Shown here: positions 1 to 10,995 of the stretch, one piece after another | How positions within the stretch are numbered: the first letter of the stretch is position 1 | How the letters are laid out: every line of letters begins with the position of its first letter | Assembly: GCA_030426245.1 (NCBI GenBank) | Contig: JAUHYZ010000006.1 | Span: forward strand, 44,351 to 108,350 | Length of the DNA stretch: 64,000 nt | Direction: 5' to 3' | Source: Alphaproteobacteria bacterium | GTDB taxonomy: Bacteria; Pseudomonadota; Alphaproteobacteria; Sphingomonadales; Sphingomonadaceae | Made by a program: the position numbers and the translations under genes | Notes under the pieces: generated by a model | What the model saw: only the letters and a program-made list of their open reading frames with translations | Told to the model about the DNA's origin: nothing | Database searches by the model: none

Positions 1-216
1 CTTGTAAGTTTGGGGTGCATCGCCCAAATCCGGGGCAATGGAAGAGCGGCACGTTGTTTGATCGAAAATGCCTTCAAGGCCTGCGACCGGCCCGTACCGC
101 GTCGCCTACGAATAAAGGTAATGTCTTTGCCGATCTTTCAAGCGAGGCGGTTCCACAGCTGCGTAGCCATAAATTTGAAGTGCTTGCAGCGGCATCGGTT
201 GCGGGGCGATCGGCGC

Positions 217-1104
217 ATGAATGAGCAGTTGAGCGTCGCGGTCGTCATCGCCAGCCTTGGCCGCCCCAATCTGATTGCAGACCTGATTGGCCGTATGGAG
301 CGCCAATCGGTCAAGCCGGACGTCCTGCTTTTTTCTACCGTCTCGGCCGATGACCTACCGGCAGATTTTGTCGAGAACGAGTACGTAAAGTCCGTTTTCG
401 CTCCCAAGGGCCTGACGTTTCAGAGAAATGCTGCGCTCGATTACCTCGGCGACCGATACGACATCATTCTGTTCTACGACGACGACTTTATCCCTTCGAT
501 CTATAGCGTCGAGAATGTCGCGCGGTTCTTCGCGGCCTTTCCCGAAGTCGTGGGCGCGACGGGGGACGTGCTTGCAGACGGTATCCAAACGACGGGCATA
601 GATACGGCCGAAGCCGATGCGATCGTTTCGGCTCACGATGCGCGCCGATCATTTCCGCTCGAAATCTTCTCGGAGCTCCCAGGGCTATATGGGTGCAACA
701 TGGCCTATCGCAGCTCCGCCATCGGAGATCTGCGTTTTGACGAAAGGCTGCGCCTCTATGCCTGGCAGGAAGATTTCGATTTCGCCAAGGCGCTCGGTCC
801 GCGCGGCAAGATCGTCAAAACGCCTGCCTTCGCCGGGGTCCACATGGGCGTCAAACATGGCCGGGAATCGGGATTGAGGCTGGGTTATTCGCAGGTGATC
901 AATCCGCTCTACCTCGTTAGCAAGGGCACGATGCCGATTGATTTTGCCGTCATTCTAGTCGGCAAAAATCTTGTGGCCAACCACATCAAGATGTTCAGGC
1001 CGGAACCTTGGGTCGATCGGCCGGGTAGGGTGAAAGGAAACTGGCTCGGCCTGCTTGATGCACTTCGCGGGCGCCTGACGCCCGAACGGATCGAGAGTCT
1101 GTAG
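217..1104 (+). CDS. Glycosyltransferase family 2 (GT-A)
   Basis: ORF 10..1104; likely start at 217 (MNEQLSVAVVIASLGRPNLI); DDD motif in ILFYDDDFIPS typical of GT2. Confidence 0.8.
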   Translation: MNEQLSVAVVIASLGRPNLIADLIGRMERQSVKPDVLLFSTVSADDLPADFVENEYVKSVFAPKGLTFQRNAALDYLGDRYDIILFYDDDFIPSIYSVENVARFFAAFPEVVGATGDVLADGIQTTGIDTAEADAIVSAHDARRSFPLEIFSELPGLYGCNMAYRSSAIGDLRFDERLRLYAWQEDFDFAKALGPRGKIVKTPAFAGVHMGVKHGRESGLRLGYSQVINPLYLVSKGTMPIDFAVILVGKNLVANHIKMFRPEPWVDRPGRVKGNWLGLLDALRGRLTPERIESL

Positions 1105-1282
1105 CACCAAATAGGCAAAAGCATGCCCTGCCGCATTCGCTGCATTGTCGGTATCGCTGACCTCTCATCCACACGCAGGACAAACTTATTGTCCCGTTTG
1201 CAACTTCGGATGTGGTTAGTTCTGTTTCAACCGGTTACCATGATTGTGACGTAAAGGAAGAGAAGCCGCAGCGCGCGACACC

Positions 1283-2392
1283 ATGCCCCTCAGTCGTAAA
1301 TCGATATCTTGCCGCCCATTTTGGGTCGCAGCCTGTTTTCTGCTGAGCAGTTGCGCGGCCTCCGAAGAGGATGGCGGGTCCGAAGCAGTGGCCGTCGTCG
1401 CCCAACAGCCGCAAAGGGTTCCACAACAGCTTCGGGTCGAAGTCGTGGGCTCTTCCCGGGCGGAAATCTCTGCCGAGTTGCATCCCGAAGCTGCGGGCCT
1501 GGTGCGTTCCGTTCGCTTCTCGGCGGGTGGCTATGTCAGAAAAGGGCAGCCGCTGGTCGAACTCGACAGCCGCCGTGAGCGCCTGTCCGTTGAAGCGGCG
1601 GAAGTGCGCCTTCGCGAGGCATCTCAGCTCCTGTCGCGCTATCGCAGGATCGAGGGCACAGGCGCAATCTCGCAAAGCCAGATCGAAGCAGGCGAGACTG
1701 CTGTGGCCTCTGCCAGAGTGGAGCTGGAACAGGCGAAGACCGCGCTTGCCGACCGCACGGTAACGGCTCCCTTTTCAGGCCATATCGGACTCACCGAGAT
1801 CGATGTCGGGGATCGTATCGCGCCCGATACGATCATTGCGCAGCTTGACCGCCGGCAAACGTTGTTCGTCGACTTTCCTGCTCCTGAAACGGCCTTTGGC
1901 CGTCTGGGGCCGGGGTCCGCAGTCACCGTCTCGCCATTTTCCGAACCTGACCGAATGATCGAGGCCAAGGTCATCGCGACCGATTCGACGATTTCCGACG
2001 AACAGCGCACCTATGTCGTTCGCACGGCGATCGACAATTCGGACGACACGCTGCGCCCTGGGATGAGCTTTCGTGTGCTTTTCGTGGATAGCGGACGGGT
2101 TCTTCCCAGTGTGCCTGAGGAAGCGATCGTCTGGGGCGGAGACGGTTCCTATCTGTGGGTGGTGCGCGATGGTGCCGCGAAACGAGTGCCCGTGACGATT
2201 GCGGCGCGCCGGGAAGGCAGCGCTCTGGTAGAGGCTGAACTGGCCGCAAACGATCTGGTGATTGTGGAAGGCGTGCAGAAGGTGCGAGAAGGCCAGGCGG
2301 TCAGGCTGGTCAAACCGCGGCAGGAAGACGTGCAGGATATCGAAGTGGATTCCGCTGAAGCGGCAGGCGCCGAGCCTGGGCCCGAGGCGTGA
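1283..2392 (+). CDS. RND efflux periplasmic adaptor (membrane fusion) lipoprotein
   Basis: Lipobox LLSSCAAS; HlyD/biotinyl-lipoyl features (AGGYVRKGQPLVELDSRRE, APFSGHIGLTEIDVGDRI); first gene of an overlapping efflux operon. Confidence 0.92.
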   Translation: MPLSRKSISCRPFWVAACFLLSSCAASEEDGGSEAVAVVAQQPQRVPQQLRVEVVGSSRAEISAELHPEAAGLVRSVRFSAGGYVRKGQPLVELDSRRERLSVEAAEVRLREASQLLSRYRRIEGTGAISQSQIEAGETAVASARVELEQAKTALADRTVTAPFSGHIGLTEIDVGDRIAPDTIIAQLDRRQTLFVDFPAPETAFGRLGPGSAVTVSPFSEPDRMIEAKVIATDSTISDEQRTYVVRTAIDNSDDTLRPGMSFRVLFVDSGRVLPSVPEEAIVWGGDGSYLWVVRDGAAKRVPVTIAARREGSALVEAELAANDLVIVEGVQKVREGQAVRLVKPRQEDVQDIEVDSAEAAGAEPGPEA

Positions 2393-5300
2393 AGGAAAAG
2401 AACGATCTTCCGCTTCTGGCGGTGAAACGGCCGCTGCTGATCGGTGTACTTAATCTCCTGATCGTGATCGCCGGTATCGCGGCATTCCTCGGTGTAGAGG
2501 TGCGCGAATTACCCAATATCGATCGGCCCCGCGTCACCGTGCGCGCTACGCTGCCCGGCGCTGCGCCAGAAACGATGGACGCCGAGGTGACGAGCGTTCT
2601 GGAAGATGCGGCGGCTCGCGTTTCCGGCGTTCGCCAGATCAGTTCTGCCAGCGAAGAGAACAACTCGCGCGTCCATCTGGAATTCAACCCCGGTACCGAT
2701 CTCGATACGGCAGCTGCGGATGTGCGCGAGGCAGTGAGCCAGATAACCCGCGACCTCCCTGATCGGGTGGAGCAGATTCAGATCGTCAAAGCCGATGACG
2801 AGGCGAGTTCGATCATGACGCTCGCTGTTTCGAGCAGCTCCCGGGACGAAGCCGAACTCAGCAGTATCGTCGAAAACGACATTATTCCCGAGCTGCTGAC
2901 GGCGGAGGGCGTGGCGAGCATCAATCAGTTCGGGTCTCGTCCGCGCCAGATGCGCGTAGTCGTCGATCCGCAGCGCCTGCGCCGCTTCGAGCTTACGATA
3001 TCGGATGTGGCTGCTGCGCTGCAGGGCGCACCCTTCGACGTTCCGATCGGCAGCTTCAGATCGGACGCTCAGGAACTGCTGGTCAGAGCGGATGCAAGCG
3101 CCAGCGACCCTGCGCTGATGGCGGATGTCGTTATCCAGGGCAACACTCGGATTGGCGATGTCGCACGCACATATTTCGCGCCGGCCGACGCGACCAATTT
3201 TGTGAGGCTGAATGGCGAGCGCGTGATTGGCTTGGGGGTGATCAGGCAGGCCAGTTCGAACACGATCGAAATTTCGGATTCGATCAATCGAACGGTCGAA
3301 CGATTGAACGAGCGGTTTTCCGACATTTCGGTCGACGTAATTTCCGACGACGCCGAATTCATCCGCATTTCCGTGCGCGAAGTGCTGATAACGCTGCTTT
3401 TCACAATCGCCGTTGTCGTTTGCACGATGCTGGCGTTTTTCCGATCGGTCAGAACGACGATCATTCCCGCGACCTCGATCCCCGTGGCTTTGGTTGGTGT
3501 CATTGCGGCAATCTGGCTGCTCGGCTTTTCGATCAACTTGCTGACCTTGCTGGCGCTGGTGCTGGCGACGGGACTGATCGTGGACGATGCGATCGTAGTG
3601 CTCGAAAACACGCAGCGTCTGCAGGGCAAGGGCATGGCGCAGCGCGCCGCTGCAGTGCTTGGAACGCGCCAGGTCTTCTTTGCCGTAATTGCGACGACGG
3701 CTGTGCTGGTTTCGGTCTTCGTGCCGATCTCTTTCCTGCCGTCCGAAACCGGGCGATTGTTCAGGGAGTTCGGCTTCGTCCTGGCGATCGCGGTGATCAT
3801 CTCGTCATTTGTGGCGCTTTCTCTCGTTCCAGCCCTTGCCGCACGCCTGGATCTGACTTCGGCTTCGAGCAGCGGCTGGCTTTCCGATAAAGGCCGCAAG
3901 ATCAACCGATGGTATCAAGCGGGCCTTGGCCGATGTCTGGACCGACCATGGCTAACGGTGGGTGGATCGCTCGCCGCCGCCGTGATGGCTGCGCTGCTCT
4001 ACGGCACGATCGAAAACGAACTTGTCCCCGATGAGGATCGCGGCTCGGTGCGGATATTTGCGACCGGCCCCGATGGCGTGGGGATCGACTTCATGGACCG
4101 GGAACTGGACGAGATCGAGGCACAGCTCGCTCCTTTGGTGGAAAGCGGCGTTGTTCGTTCCACGCTTTCCATTGTCGGCCGCTACGACCCAAACCGAGTT
4201 CTGGTCTTTGCGACACTTGCGCCGTGGGGTGAACGCGACGTGAGCCAGACCGAAGTGGTTCGCCAATTGACAGGCCCCATGCAGAATATCCCAGGCTCGC
4301 GGGTCAATGTCAGCGGGCGCGGGACTTTGAGCTTCGGCGGCGGCGGAACGGATGAACTCGAAGTCGCGCTAACCGGCCCGGATTACCCGGAGATTTATCT
4401 TTCGGCGCAGGAACTGGCGAGGGCTATCGATACACAGTCCAGCATTCTATCCAATCCGGACATTTCCTATCAGCCAACCCAGCCACAGGTTTCTCTCGCG
4501 ATTGACCGGCGCAGCGCCGCGGACCTGGGCGTGGATCTCGACGACCTGGCGATTACCCTGCGTTCCATGGTGGGGGGCACGGAAATTGCGGACCTCAATG
4601 TCGATGACGAGGCCGTGCCAATCTTCCTGACCTCCGAGGCCGTGTCGATCACCAGTCCCGACGATTTGCGAAACCTGTATGTGCGGGGCGATGGCGGGCG
4701 CCTGGTTCCACTTACAAATGTCACGAGTCTGACGGAGCAGGGCATCGCGGCCGAGCTTGACCGCACCGAACAGCGCCGAGCGATCGAGTTTGACGTAAAC
4801 GTCGCCCCGGGCACTGCGCTGGAAGCCGCGGTCGCCGAGATTCGCAGGCTCGCCGACGAGACCGTGGCCGACAATATCGACATGGTTTTGCAGGGCGAGG
4901 CGGAAACCTTGCAGGAAACGACCCGGGATCTGCTGCTGACCTACTTCTTTGCCTTCGTGATCGTCTTCCTTGTACTGGTGGCGCAATTCGAGCGGCTCAC
5001 CAGCGCATTGGTGGTGATCCTGACGATTCCCTTTGCGCTTGCTGCTGCGATCCTATCGCTCTTCTTGTCGGGCATTTCGCTCAACATTTACTCGCAGATC
5101 GGCCTGGTGATGCTCATCGGTCTGATGGCCAAGAACGGCGTTCTGATCGTGGAGTTCGCGGACCAATTGCGTCACCAGGGGCGTGATTTGCGCAGCGCGA
5201 TCGAAGAGGCCGCGTCGATCCGGCTTCGTCCCATCGCCATGACTTTGATTTCGACCGTGCTTGGAGCGCTTCCGCTGGTTCTGGCAAGCGGAGCGGGTGC

Positions 5301-5493
5301 AGAGGCACGCGAATCGATCGGCTGGGTGATCTTCGGCGGACTGGGTATTGCGGCAATCTTCACCCTGTTTCTGACGCCCGTCTTCTATTTCGGCATTGCC
5401 CGTTTCGGGAAGCCGCGCAGCATGGACTTGGCCGGACTTGAAGAGGAAATCGCCAATGTGGACGAGGGCGAGGCACTTGGAGCAAGGGCGTGA
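2389..5493 (+). CDS. RND multidrug efflux permease (AcrB/MexF-like)
   Basis: 1034 aa; GTG start overlapping upstream stop; GLIVDDAIVVLEN, GLMAKNGVLIVEFA motifs. Confidence 0.95.
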   Translation: MKEKNDLPLLAVKRPLLIGVLNLLIVIAGIAAFLGVEVRELPNIDRPRVTVRATLPGAAPETMDAEVTSVLEDAAARVSGVRQISSASEENNSRVHLEFNPGTDLDTAAADVREAVSQITRDLPDRVEQIQIVKADDEASSIMTLAVSSSSRDEAELSSIVENDIIPELLTAEGVASINQFGSRPRQMRVVVDPQRLRRFELTISDVAAALQGAPFDVPIGSFRSDAQELLVRADASASDPALMADVVIQGNTRIGDVARTYFAPADATNFVRLNGERVIGLGVIRQASSNTIEISDSINRTVERLNERFSDISVDVISDDAEFIRISVREVLITLLFTIAVVVCTMLAFFRSVRTTIIPATSIPVALVGVIAAIWLLGFSINLLTLLALVLATGLIVDDAIVVLENTQRLQGKGMAQRAAAVLGTRQVFFAVIATTAVLVSVFVPISFLPSETGRLFREFGFVLAIAVIISSFVALSLVPALAARLDLTSASSSGWLSDKGRKINRWYQAGLGRCLDRPWLTVGGSLAAAVMAALLYGTIENELVPDEDRGSVRIFATGPDGVGIDFMDRELDEIEAQLAPLVESGVVRSTLSIVGRYDPNRVLVFATLAPWGERDVSQTEVVRQLTGPMQNIPGSRVNVSGRGTLSFGGGGTDELEVALTGPDYPEIYLSAQELARAIDTQSSILSNPDISYQPTQPQVSLAIDRRSAADLGVDLDDLAITLRSMVGGTEIADLNVDDEAVPIFLTSEAVSITSPDDLRNLYVRGDGGRLVPLTNVTSLTEQGIAAELDRTEQRRAIEFDVNVAPGTALEAAVAEIRRLADETVADNIDMVLQGEAETLQETTRDLLLTYFFAFVIVFLVLVAQFERLTSALVVILTIPFALAAAILSLFLSGISLNIYSQIGLVMLIGLMAKNGVLIVEFADQLRHQGRDLRSAIEEAASIRLRPIAMTLISTVLGALPLVLASGAGAEARESIGWVIFGGLGIAAIFTLFLTPVFYFGIARFGKPRSMDLAGLEEEIANVDEGEALGARA

Positions 5494-6881
5494 TGGGCCG
5501 ATGCACAGGGTTGGTGCTGTGTTGTCTGCTGCTGTCAGGCTGTCTGGCATCCATTCCGGAAGCGCGCGGGCCGCAGGACGTTTCCATGCCGGAGGCCTAT
5601 GCAGCCAAGTATCGGCCGCCTTCTGGGGCGGAAGAGCAATGGTGGCGCGGCTTCGATGATCCGGCGCTTGAAGGGCTGGTCGAAAAGGCCCTCGCACAGA
5701 ATCTCGATATTACTGCGGCACGGGCGCGGCTGGAGCGCGCCAGAGCCTTTCTGAGAGCGGAACGCGGCGACCGGTTTCCATCGCTCGACCTGGCGGGTTC
5801 CATTGAGCTGGAAAGCTCGTCCGACGGAGATGTCACTTCTGCCTCTGCCGGCGCCTTCGCCCTCTTCGATCCCGACCTTTCGGGGCGTCTGTCCGCCGAA
5901 ATACAGGCGGCCGCGGCGGCGGCCTCGGCAGCGGAATATCTGGTTGCGGATCAGCGCAGGATCATAGCAGCCAGCGTTGCACTGCAATTCATCGAACTGC
6001 GCCGGACGGGCGAACGCCTGGCGCTTCTCGAGCAATCAACGCAATTGCAGGAGCAAACGCTGCGTGTGGTGACGCTACGATACGAAGCGGGATTATCTGC
6101 GAATCTCGACGTACGCCGCGCGGCTGCAGATCTCTCGCAAACGCGCGCCCAGCGGGGGCTGCTCGAACTGGAGCGCGCGCGCGCCGCCCACTCGCTGGCA
6201 GTGCTCGCAGGAGAAACGCCGGGCGAAACGCCCATGGCGGGCGATACTGCACCTGGCATACCCAGCTATGGAGAAGGGCCGCCAATTGGCGTACCTGCGG
6301 ACCTGCTGCGCCGCAGGCCCGATCTGCTCGTGTCCGAAGCGCGATTGATCGAGGCAGCAGCGCAGATTGGCATTGAGCGGTCCGACCTGATGCCTTCCCT
6401 CACCATTCCCGGAGAGGTGATCGCGGGAGACGGCACGGTCGACGGTCTTTTTTCGGAAGTTCTGCTGACTGTCGGCGCGGCATTGGACCTGCCGCTCTTC
6501 GATGGAGGGCGGAGACGGGCGGAAGTCGACGCCGCGGAAGCGGAAGCGGAGGCGCGCTTTTCGGATTACCGGCAATCCATTCTTGAGGTTTTGGCCGAAG
6601 TCGAAAATGCGCTGGCCGCGATCGAGGCATATTCGGACCGTAACGAAGATCTGGCGCAGACGATTGAAGAGAGCGAAGCTGCATTCAACCAGTCCAACGC
6701 GCTCTATCGGGAAGGGCTCGCCACGCTGTTCGATGTCCTCGATTCACAGCGGCAGCTTATTGCCAGCAGGGAATCTCTCATCGACAGCCAGGCCGCGCTG
6801 GCAAGCTCCATTGTGAGGTTGTTTTCGGCCGTGGGAGACTCTCCTGAACTTCCGAGCGAAGATGAATTGCCGCTAGACTGA
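5493..6881 (+). CDS. Efflux outer-membrane lipoprotein (NodT/OprM family)
   Basis: Lipobox LLLSGCLAS; QWWRGFDDPALEGLVEKAL, RRRPDLLVSEARL typical of the OEP family; overlaps stop of RND permease. Confidence 0.93.
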   Translation: MGRCTGLVLCCLLLSGCLASIPEARGPQDVSMPEAYAAKYRPPSGAEEQWWRGFDDPALEGLVEKALAQNLDITAARARLERARAFLRAERGDRFPSLDLAGSIELESSSDGDVTSASAGAFALFDPDLSGRLSAEIQAAAAAASAAEYLVADQRRIIAASVALQFIELRRTGERLALLEQSTQLQEQTLRVVTLRYEAGLSANLDVRRAAADLSQTRAQRGLLELERARAAHSLAVLAGETPGETPMAGDTAPGIPSYGEGPPIGVPADLLRRRPDLLVSEARLIEAAAQIGIERSDLMPSLTIPGEVIAGDGTVDGLFSEVLLTVGAALDLPLFDGGRRRAEVDAAEAEAEARFSDYRQSILEVLAEVENALAAIEAYSDRNEDLAQTIEESEAAFNQSNALYREGLATLFDVLDSQRQLIASRESLIDSQAALASSIVRLFSAVGDSPELPSEDELPLD

Positions 6882-7290
6882 CTGTGCCGCGGTATTCCGC
6901 CGCTGTCGGGAAGCTTCTGACATCGACGAGATAATCGCCGAGCCGGGCCTGCGCATGTGTGAGCAAGACTTTATTATAGAGTATGATAATTATTTCAGAT
7001 TGGCTGCGATGCCATTCTTATGGGTGTGATTTTTGATGCGCTGAGTATGGCTCCTGGCGAATCTTCGCATCAGGATGGCCATCTATATAATTGTAATATA
7101 ATGATAAAGAACAATATCTCATTGTGCTTCTATATTATCTCTAGGCCGTCGCCGATGGGGAGGGTTCCCGAGGCTGGCACTGTTCTTCTGGCTGATCGAG
7201 AATAAATTAGAATTGAATTGAAATTATGGGCTCGTATAAGGAGGGGGTGAGAGAAAGAAGCCGTTCGAGCCAGTCCAAGGGAGAGCCAGG

Positions 7291-8427
7291 TTGAGCCAGA
7301 TACGCAATGTCCGGACCGGGGTGTTCCTGCCGCCGCATCACCCCAATGACGAAGATGTGGCGCTCTGCATGCAGCGGGATTTCGAACTCGTCGAATGGCT
7401 CGAGGATCTCGGTTTTTCCGAGGTCTGGATGGGAGAGCACCATTCGGGCGGAATGCAGCCCTATGGCTCACCGGAGATGTTCGCCGCCGCTGCGATCGAG
7501 CGGACCAAGCGCATCAAGGTCGGCGCGGGCGTGATCTCGGTTCCCTATCATAATCCCTTCATGGTGGCGGATCGCATCCTGCAACTCGACAACCAGACGC
7601 GAGGCCGGGCGATGTTCGGTTTCGGTCCGGGCATGCTGGTTGCCGATGCGGCGATGCTCGGCATTGACCCAACACAGCAGCGCGAGCGGCTGATTGAAGG
7701 TGTCGATGTCATCATGCGGCTTATCGATGGCGAAATGGTGACGCAGGAAAGCGACTGGTTCACGCTGAAGAATGCGCACGCGCATCTCGCGCCCTATTCC
7801 TGCCCGCGTCCGCAATTCGCAGTGGCGACGTCACGCACGCCCACGGGATCGCGCCTGGCGGGCAAGTATGGCTTCGGTATTCTCACCCACGGCGCAGGCG
7901 ATGTCGCCGGCAGCTGGAAAGTCGCGGAGGAATCCGCGGCAGAGAACGGCAACACGATGTCGCGTGAAGATCTGCGGGTTGTGGTCAACTTCCACCTGGC
8001 GGAGAGCCGTGAAGAGGCGCTGAAACAGATGGAGTTCGGCGTTACGCCGTGGATCGAATATCTCGGCGCGCTCAATCCCAAGGCCTATGCCGAAGTGCAG
8101 GAAAAGGCCGGATCGGATATCGGCAAGTTCGTCGATTCACGCGGCGCGCTGGCTGGCACGCCGGACGATGCCGTCGAATTCCTCGAAGCGCTGTGGGAAA
8201 AGACCGGCGGTTTCGGCTGCCTGCTGATGACCGGCACCAACTGGATGCCTTTCGAAGCGACCAAGCGCTCCTACGAATTGATGGCCCGTTATGTGATGCC
8301 GAAGTTCCGCGGTACGAACCAGCGGCGCCAGGCCTCCCTCGAATGGGTCCATTCCAAGCGCGAGGAATTCAGCGGGATGAATGCTGCTGCGGTCGAAAAG
8401 GCCCTCAAATCCAGCGGGCGCAGCTGA
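7291..8427 (+). CDS. LLM-class flavin-dependent monooxygenase (bacterial luciferase-like)
   Basis: GVFLPPHHPNDE, VWMGEHHSGG, GRAMFGFGPGM; resembles limonene monooxygenase-type LLM enzymes. Confidence 0.88.
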   Translation: MSQIRNVRTGVFLPPHHPNDEDVALCMQRDFELVEWLEDLGFSEVWMGEHHSGGMQPYGSPEMFAAAAIERTKRIKVGAGVISVPYHNPFMVADRILQLDNQTRGRAMFGFGPGMLVADAAMLGIDPTQQRERLIEGVDVIMRLIDGEMVTQESDWFTLKNAHAHLAPYSCPRPQFAVATSRTPTGSRLAGKYGFGILTHGAGDVAGSWKVAEESAAENGNTMSREDLRVVVNFHLAESREEALKQMEFGVTPWIEYLGALNPKAYAEVQEKAGSDIGKFVDSRGALAGTPDDAVEFLEALWEKTGGFGCLLMTGTNWMPFEATKRSYELMARYVMPKFRGTNQRRQASLEWVHSKREEFSGMNAAAVEKALKSSGRS

Positions 8428-8455
8428 ACGATAAGCGGCACAGGCCGGCACCGGT

Positions 8456-10117
8456 TCAGCTCGTCTCGGGAAGTTCCGTCACGGGCACCAGCAGATAAGA
8501 TCGGGCTTCCGGCCCGGTGTGGAGGTGCTGCGTCCCCGAATTCACCGTATCCTCGTGCCGCGAATAGAGCTGGGGCTTGGGCGGAGTGAAGATGTCGCGG
8601 CCCTTGATCCGCAGGCGAAGGACGTCCCCGGCCGCAAAGCGCGTGCCTGACGGCAGTATCTCGATATCCGCCTGCAAGACTTCGCCCGGGCGGACCTTCA
8701 ACTCGCTGCGATTTGCCAGCACCGGCTGGAACTCGGTGGAGCGATCCGGGTCCAGTTCGCGGCGCGACAGGCGCAGCCAGCCGAAGGCCAGTGGAGCATC
8801 CTCGAACACGGCCCAATGGACGAAAGGCGTGGCAGCGGCCCCTTGCTCCAGCTTGTCCAGAGCGACGAAGATGTCCATGTCATCGCCCTGTTCGATCGAA
8901 ACGAACAGGCGCAGCTTCATGTGTCCGACCAGCTCGGTCTCTTCCTCGAAGCGATAGTCGAAGTGCAGCTCCTGCGCCTCGTCGAGCGGATCGTAACCTG
9001 CCTCAGCGGCGCTTGTCGGCGGCTCGCTGCGCATGGAGGCGGCGGAAGCATCGAGATATAGCTTCCGGTAGTCTGTGCCTTCCACAGGCCATTGCTGGGC
9101 ACTCTTTTGCGTCGCCACGCCTGCACGATCGCGAACATGCAGGCGTACTTCGGGCCAATCTTCCAGGCCGCTTTCCTCCCCTTTCAGGAAGTAATCGAAG
9201 AACGCGGTCTGCCTGGCGATCGATTGCGGTTCGTAATAATAGGCCCATTTCTTGCTGCCATGCACTTCGAGCCATTTCTGCGGAGAAGATATGCGCTTGT
9301 ATCCTTCCAGCGTACCGCGCGTGTGCACGCCATGGTCGCTCCAGCTTGCAACGACATAGGCGGGAACTTCGATGTCTTCGAACTTCGCGACCTTGGATTG
9401 CCAGTATTCGTCGAAGAACTCGCTTTCGCTTGTATGCGCCCACAGGTCTTCGACCCGGTTCTCCGAAACGCCCCAGCGGGTCTGGATATAGGGCCAGAAG
9501 AAGGTTTCCGGGATGCCGCCATGGCGCACGATCTCGTTATAGGTGTCCGACCAGCCTTCCCATGGATTGATCGCGGCGAGATACGGCGGGCGCAGCGCGG
9601 CGACTTTCCATTGCGACGATGCGAGATAAGAGACGCCGGAGAGACCGACCTTGCCGTTGCTCCATTCCTGCACTCCGGCCCATTCGATCAGATCGTAATG
9701 CGCCCGGGCCTCCTGCGGAGAAAAGAAGCTGGCATTGGCGTCCGAATACCATGTTCCCAGCGTGTCCGCGATCACCACGGCGTAGCCTTGTCCGGTCCAA
9801 TAGACGGGATCGGGCGCCTCGAAGATGGTGAGGTCCGACTGCCATTCTGCCTGGACGCCCGATGCCGGATAGATCGTGGCGAGTGGAGCGGGATCGTGCT
9901 TGCCGTAAGGAGTCCAGACGACGAGGGGAGGGACCTTGCCTGCATTGGCGGGCCGGAACAGGTCGACATACAGGTGGTGCCCGCAGCGGGTCGGTACGAT
10001 CACGTCCCGCTCGATAATCATGCCGTCCTGTTCGCGGCGCTCATACTGGCGCGGCCTTGCGCCCCGGAACTCCGGCGAATTCAGCGCACGGCGCAGACGC
10101 TCGCGATAGGCTGCCAT
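8456..10117 (-). CDS. CocE/NonD family hydrolase (X-Pro dipeptidyl-peptidase-like)
   Basis: MIIERDVIVPTRCGHHLYVDLFRP, GLSGVSYLASSQW nucleophile region, C-terminal jelly-roll-like segment. Confidence 0.88.
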   Translation of the reverse strand: MAAYRERLRRALNSPEFRGARPRQYERREQDGMIIERDVIVPTRCGHHLYVDLFRPANAGKVPPLVVWTPYGKHDPAPLATIYPASGVQAEWQSDLTIFEAPDPVYWTGQGYAVVIADTLGTWYSDANASFFSPQEARAHYDLIEWAGVQEWSNGKVGLSGVSYLASSQWKVAALRPPYLAAINPWEGWSDTYNEIVRHGGIPETFFWPYIQTRWGVSENRVEDLWAHTSESEFFDEYWQSKVAKFEDIEVPAYVVASWSDHGVHTRGTLEGYKRISSPQKWLEVHGSKKWAYYYEPQSIARQTAFFDYFLKGEESGLEDWPEVRLHVRDRAGVATQKSAQQWPVEGTDYRKLYLDASAASMRSEPPTSAAEAGYDPLDEAQELHFDYRFEEETELVGHMKLRLFVSIEQGDDMDIFVALDKLEQGAAATPFVHWAVFEDAPLAFGWLRLSRRELDPDRSTEFQPVLANRSELKVRPGEVLQADIEILPSGTRFAAGDVLRLRIKGRDIFTPPKPQLYSRHEDTVNSGTQHLHTGPEARSYLLVPVTELPETS

Positions 10118-10188
10118 GTCGGCATCTCTCCTCCTGCAGCTCGTCCATGAGCAGCAGCAAGCAGAATTATTTCAACAGGCATATAAAT

Positions 10189-10995
10189 TCAATCACCGAA
10201 ATAGAGCCGGCAAGCGGCGGCATGAATCCGCTCTCTCTGGCGGGGATCGGGCACGATCCGCTCGAACTGTTGCAGCGCGGCGGCGTAGGTCATGGTCTTC
10301 TCATGCTCCACGAATGGCCAGTCACTTCCCCATAACAGCCTCTCGGGTCCGGCATCCTGTAGCAGAATTCCCGCGAGTTCCTGCACCATGCTTTCCGGCC
10401 CGATGCGAAATCCCGCGGAAATCTTGATCCATGTCTTGCCGCGATGGACCGCGGCGAGGGCCGCCTGGAAGCCTTCGCAGGAGGCGCCTTCTTCTACCGA
10501 TGGCCGTCCGAAATGGTCGATGACGATTGGCATGCCATAGTCTTCCAGCTCCGCGATCACGCCGGGAAGGCGGCGGCCATTGTCGTGCAACTGCACGTGC
10601 CAGCCGAGATCGGCGACAGATGTCAGCAGCGCGCGGTATTCTGCAGAACGCAGATCCGGCAATTCCTTCGTGCTGCGCCATTGCAGGCGAATGCCGATCG
10701 CACCGCTGGCAGCCATCTCTTGCAGCGCAGGGCGCTCAATTGCCGGATCGACGATCACCGTGGTTTTCAAATTCGGATGAGCGGCGCAGGCATCGAGCGC
10801 ATAGCTGTTATTCGTGCCGAAGACACTGGCGGCAGCCAGCACCGCCCTATCGATCCCACTGGCCGCCAGGCAGGATAGATACTCTTCCAGCGGCGCCTCA
10901 TATTCCGGGTGGGACCAGGCGTCCGGCGCCAGTTCCATGCCGTGATGGAAGATATGCGCATGACAATCGACCGTCTTCGCAGTGCCTTCAGTCAT
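10189..10995 (-). CDS. Amidohydrolase-family metal hydrolase (2-pyrone-4,6-dicarboxylate lactonase-like TIM barrel)
   Basis: VDCHAHIFHHG metal motif, IVIDHFGRP, LLWGSDWPF. Confidence 0.85.
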   Translation of the reverse strand: MTEGTAKTVDCHAHIFHHGMELAPDAWSHPEYEAPLEEYLSCLAASGIDRAVLAAASVFGTNNSYALDACAAHPNLKTTVIVDPAIERPALQEMAASGAIGIRLQWRSTKELPDLRSAEYRALLTSVADLGWHVQLHDNGRRLPGVIAELEDYGMPIVIDHFGRPSVEEGASCEGFQAALAAVHRGKTWIKISAGFRIGPESMVQELAGILLQDAGPERLLWGSDWPFVEHEKTMTYAAALQQFERIVPDPRQRERIHAAACRLYFGD

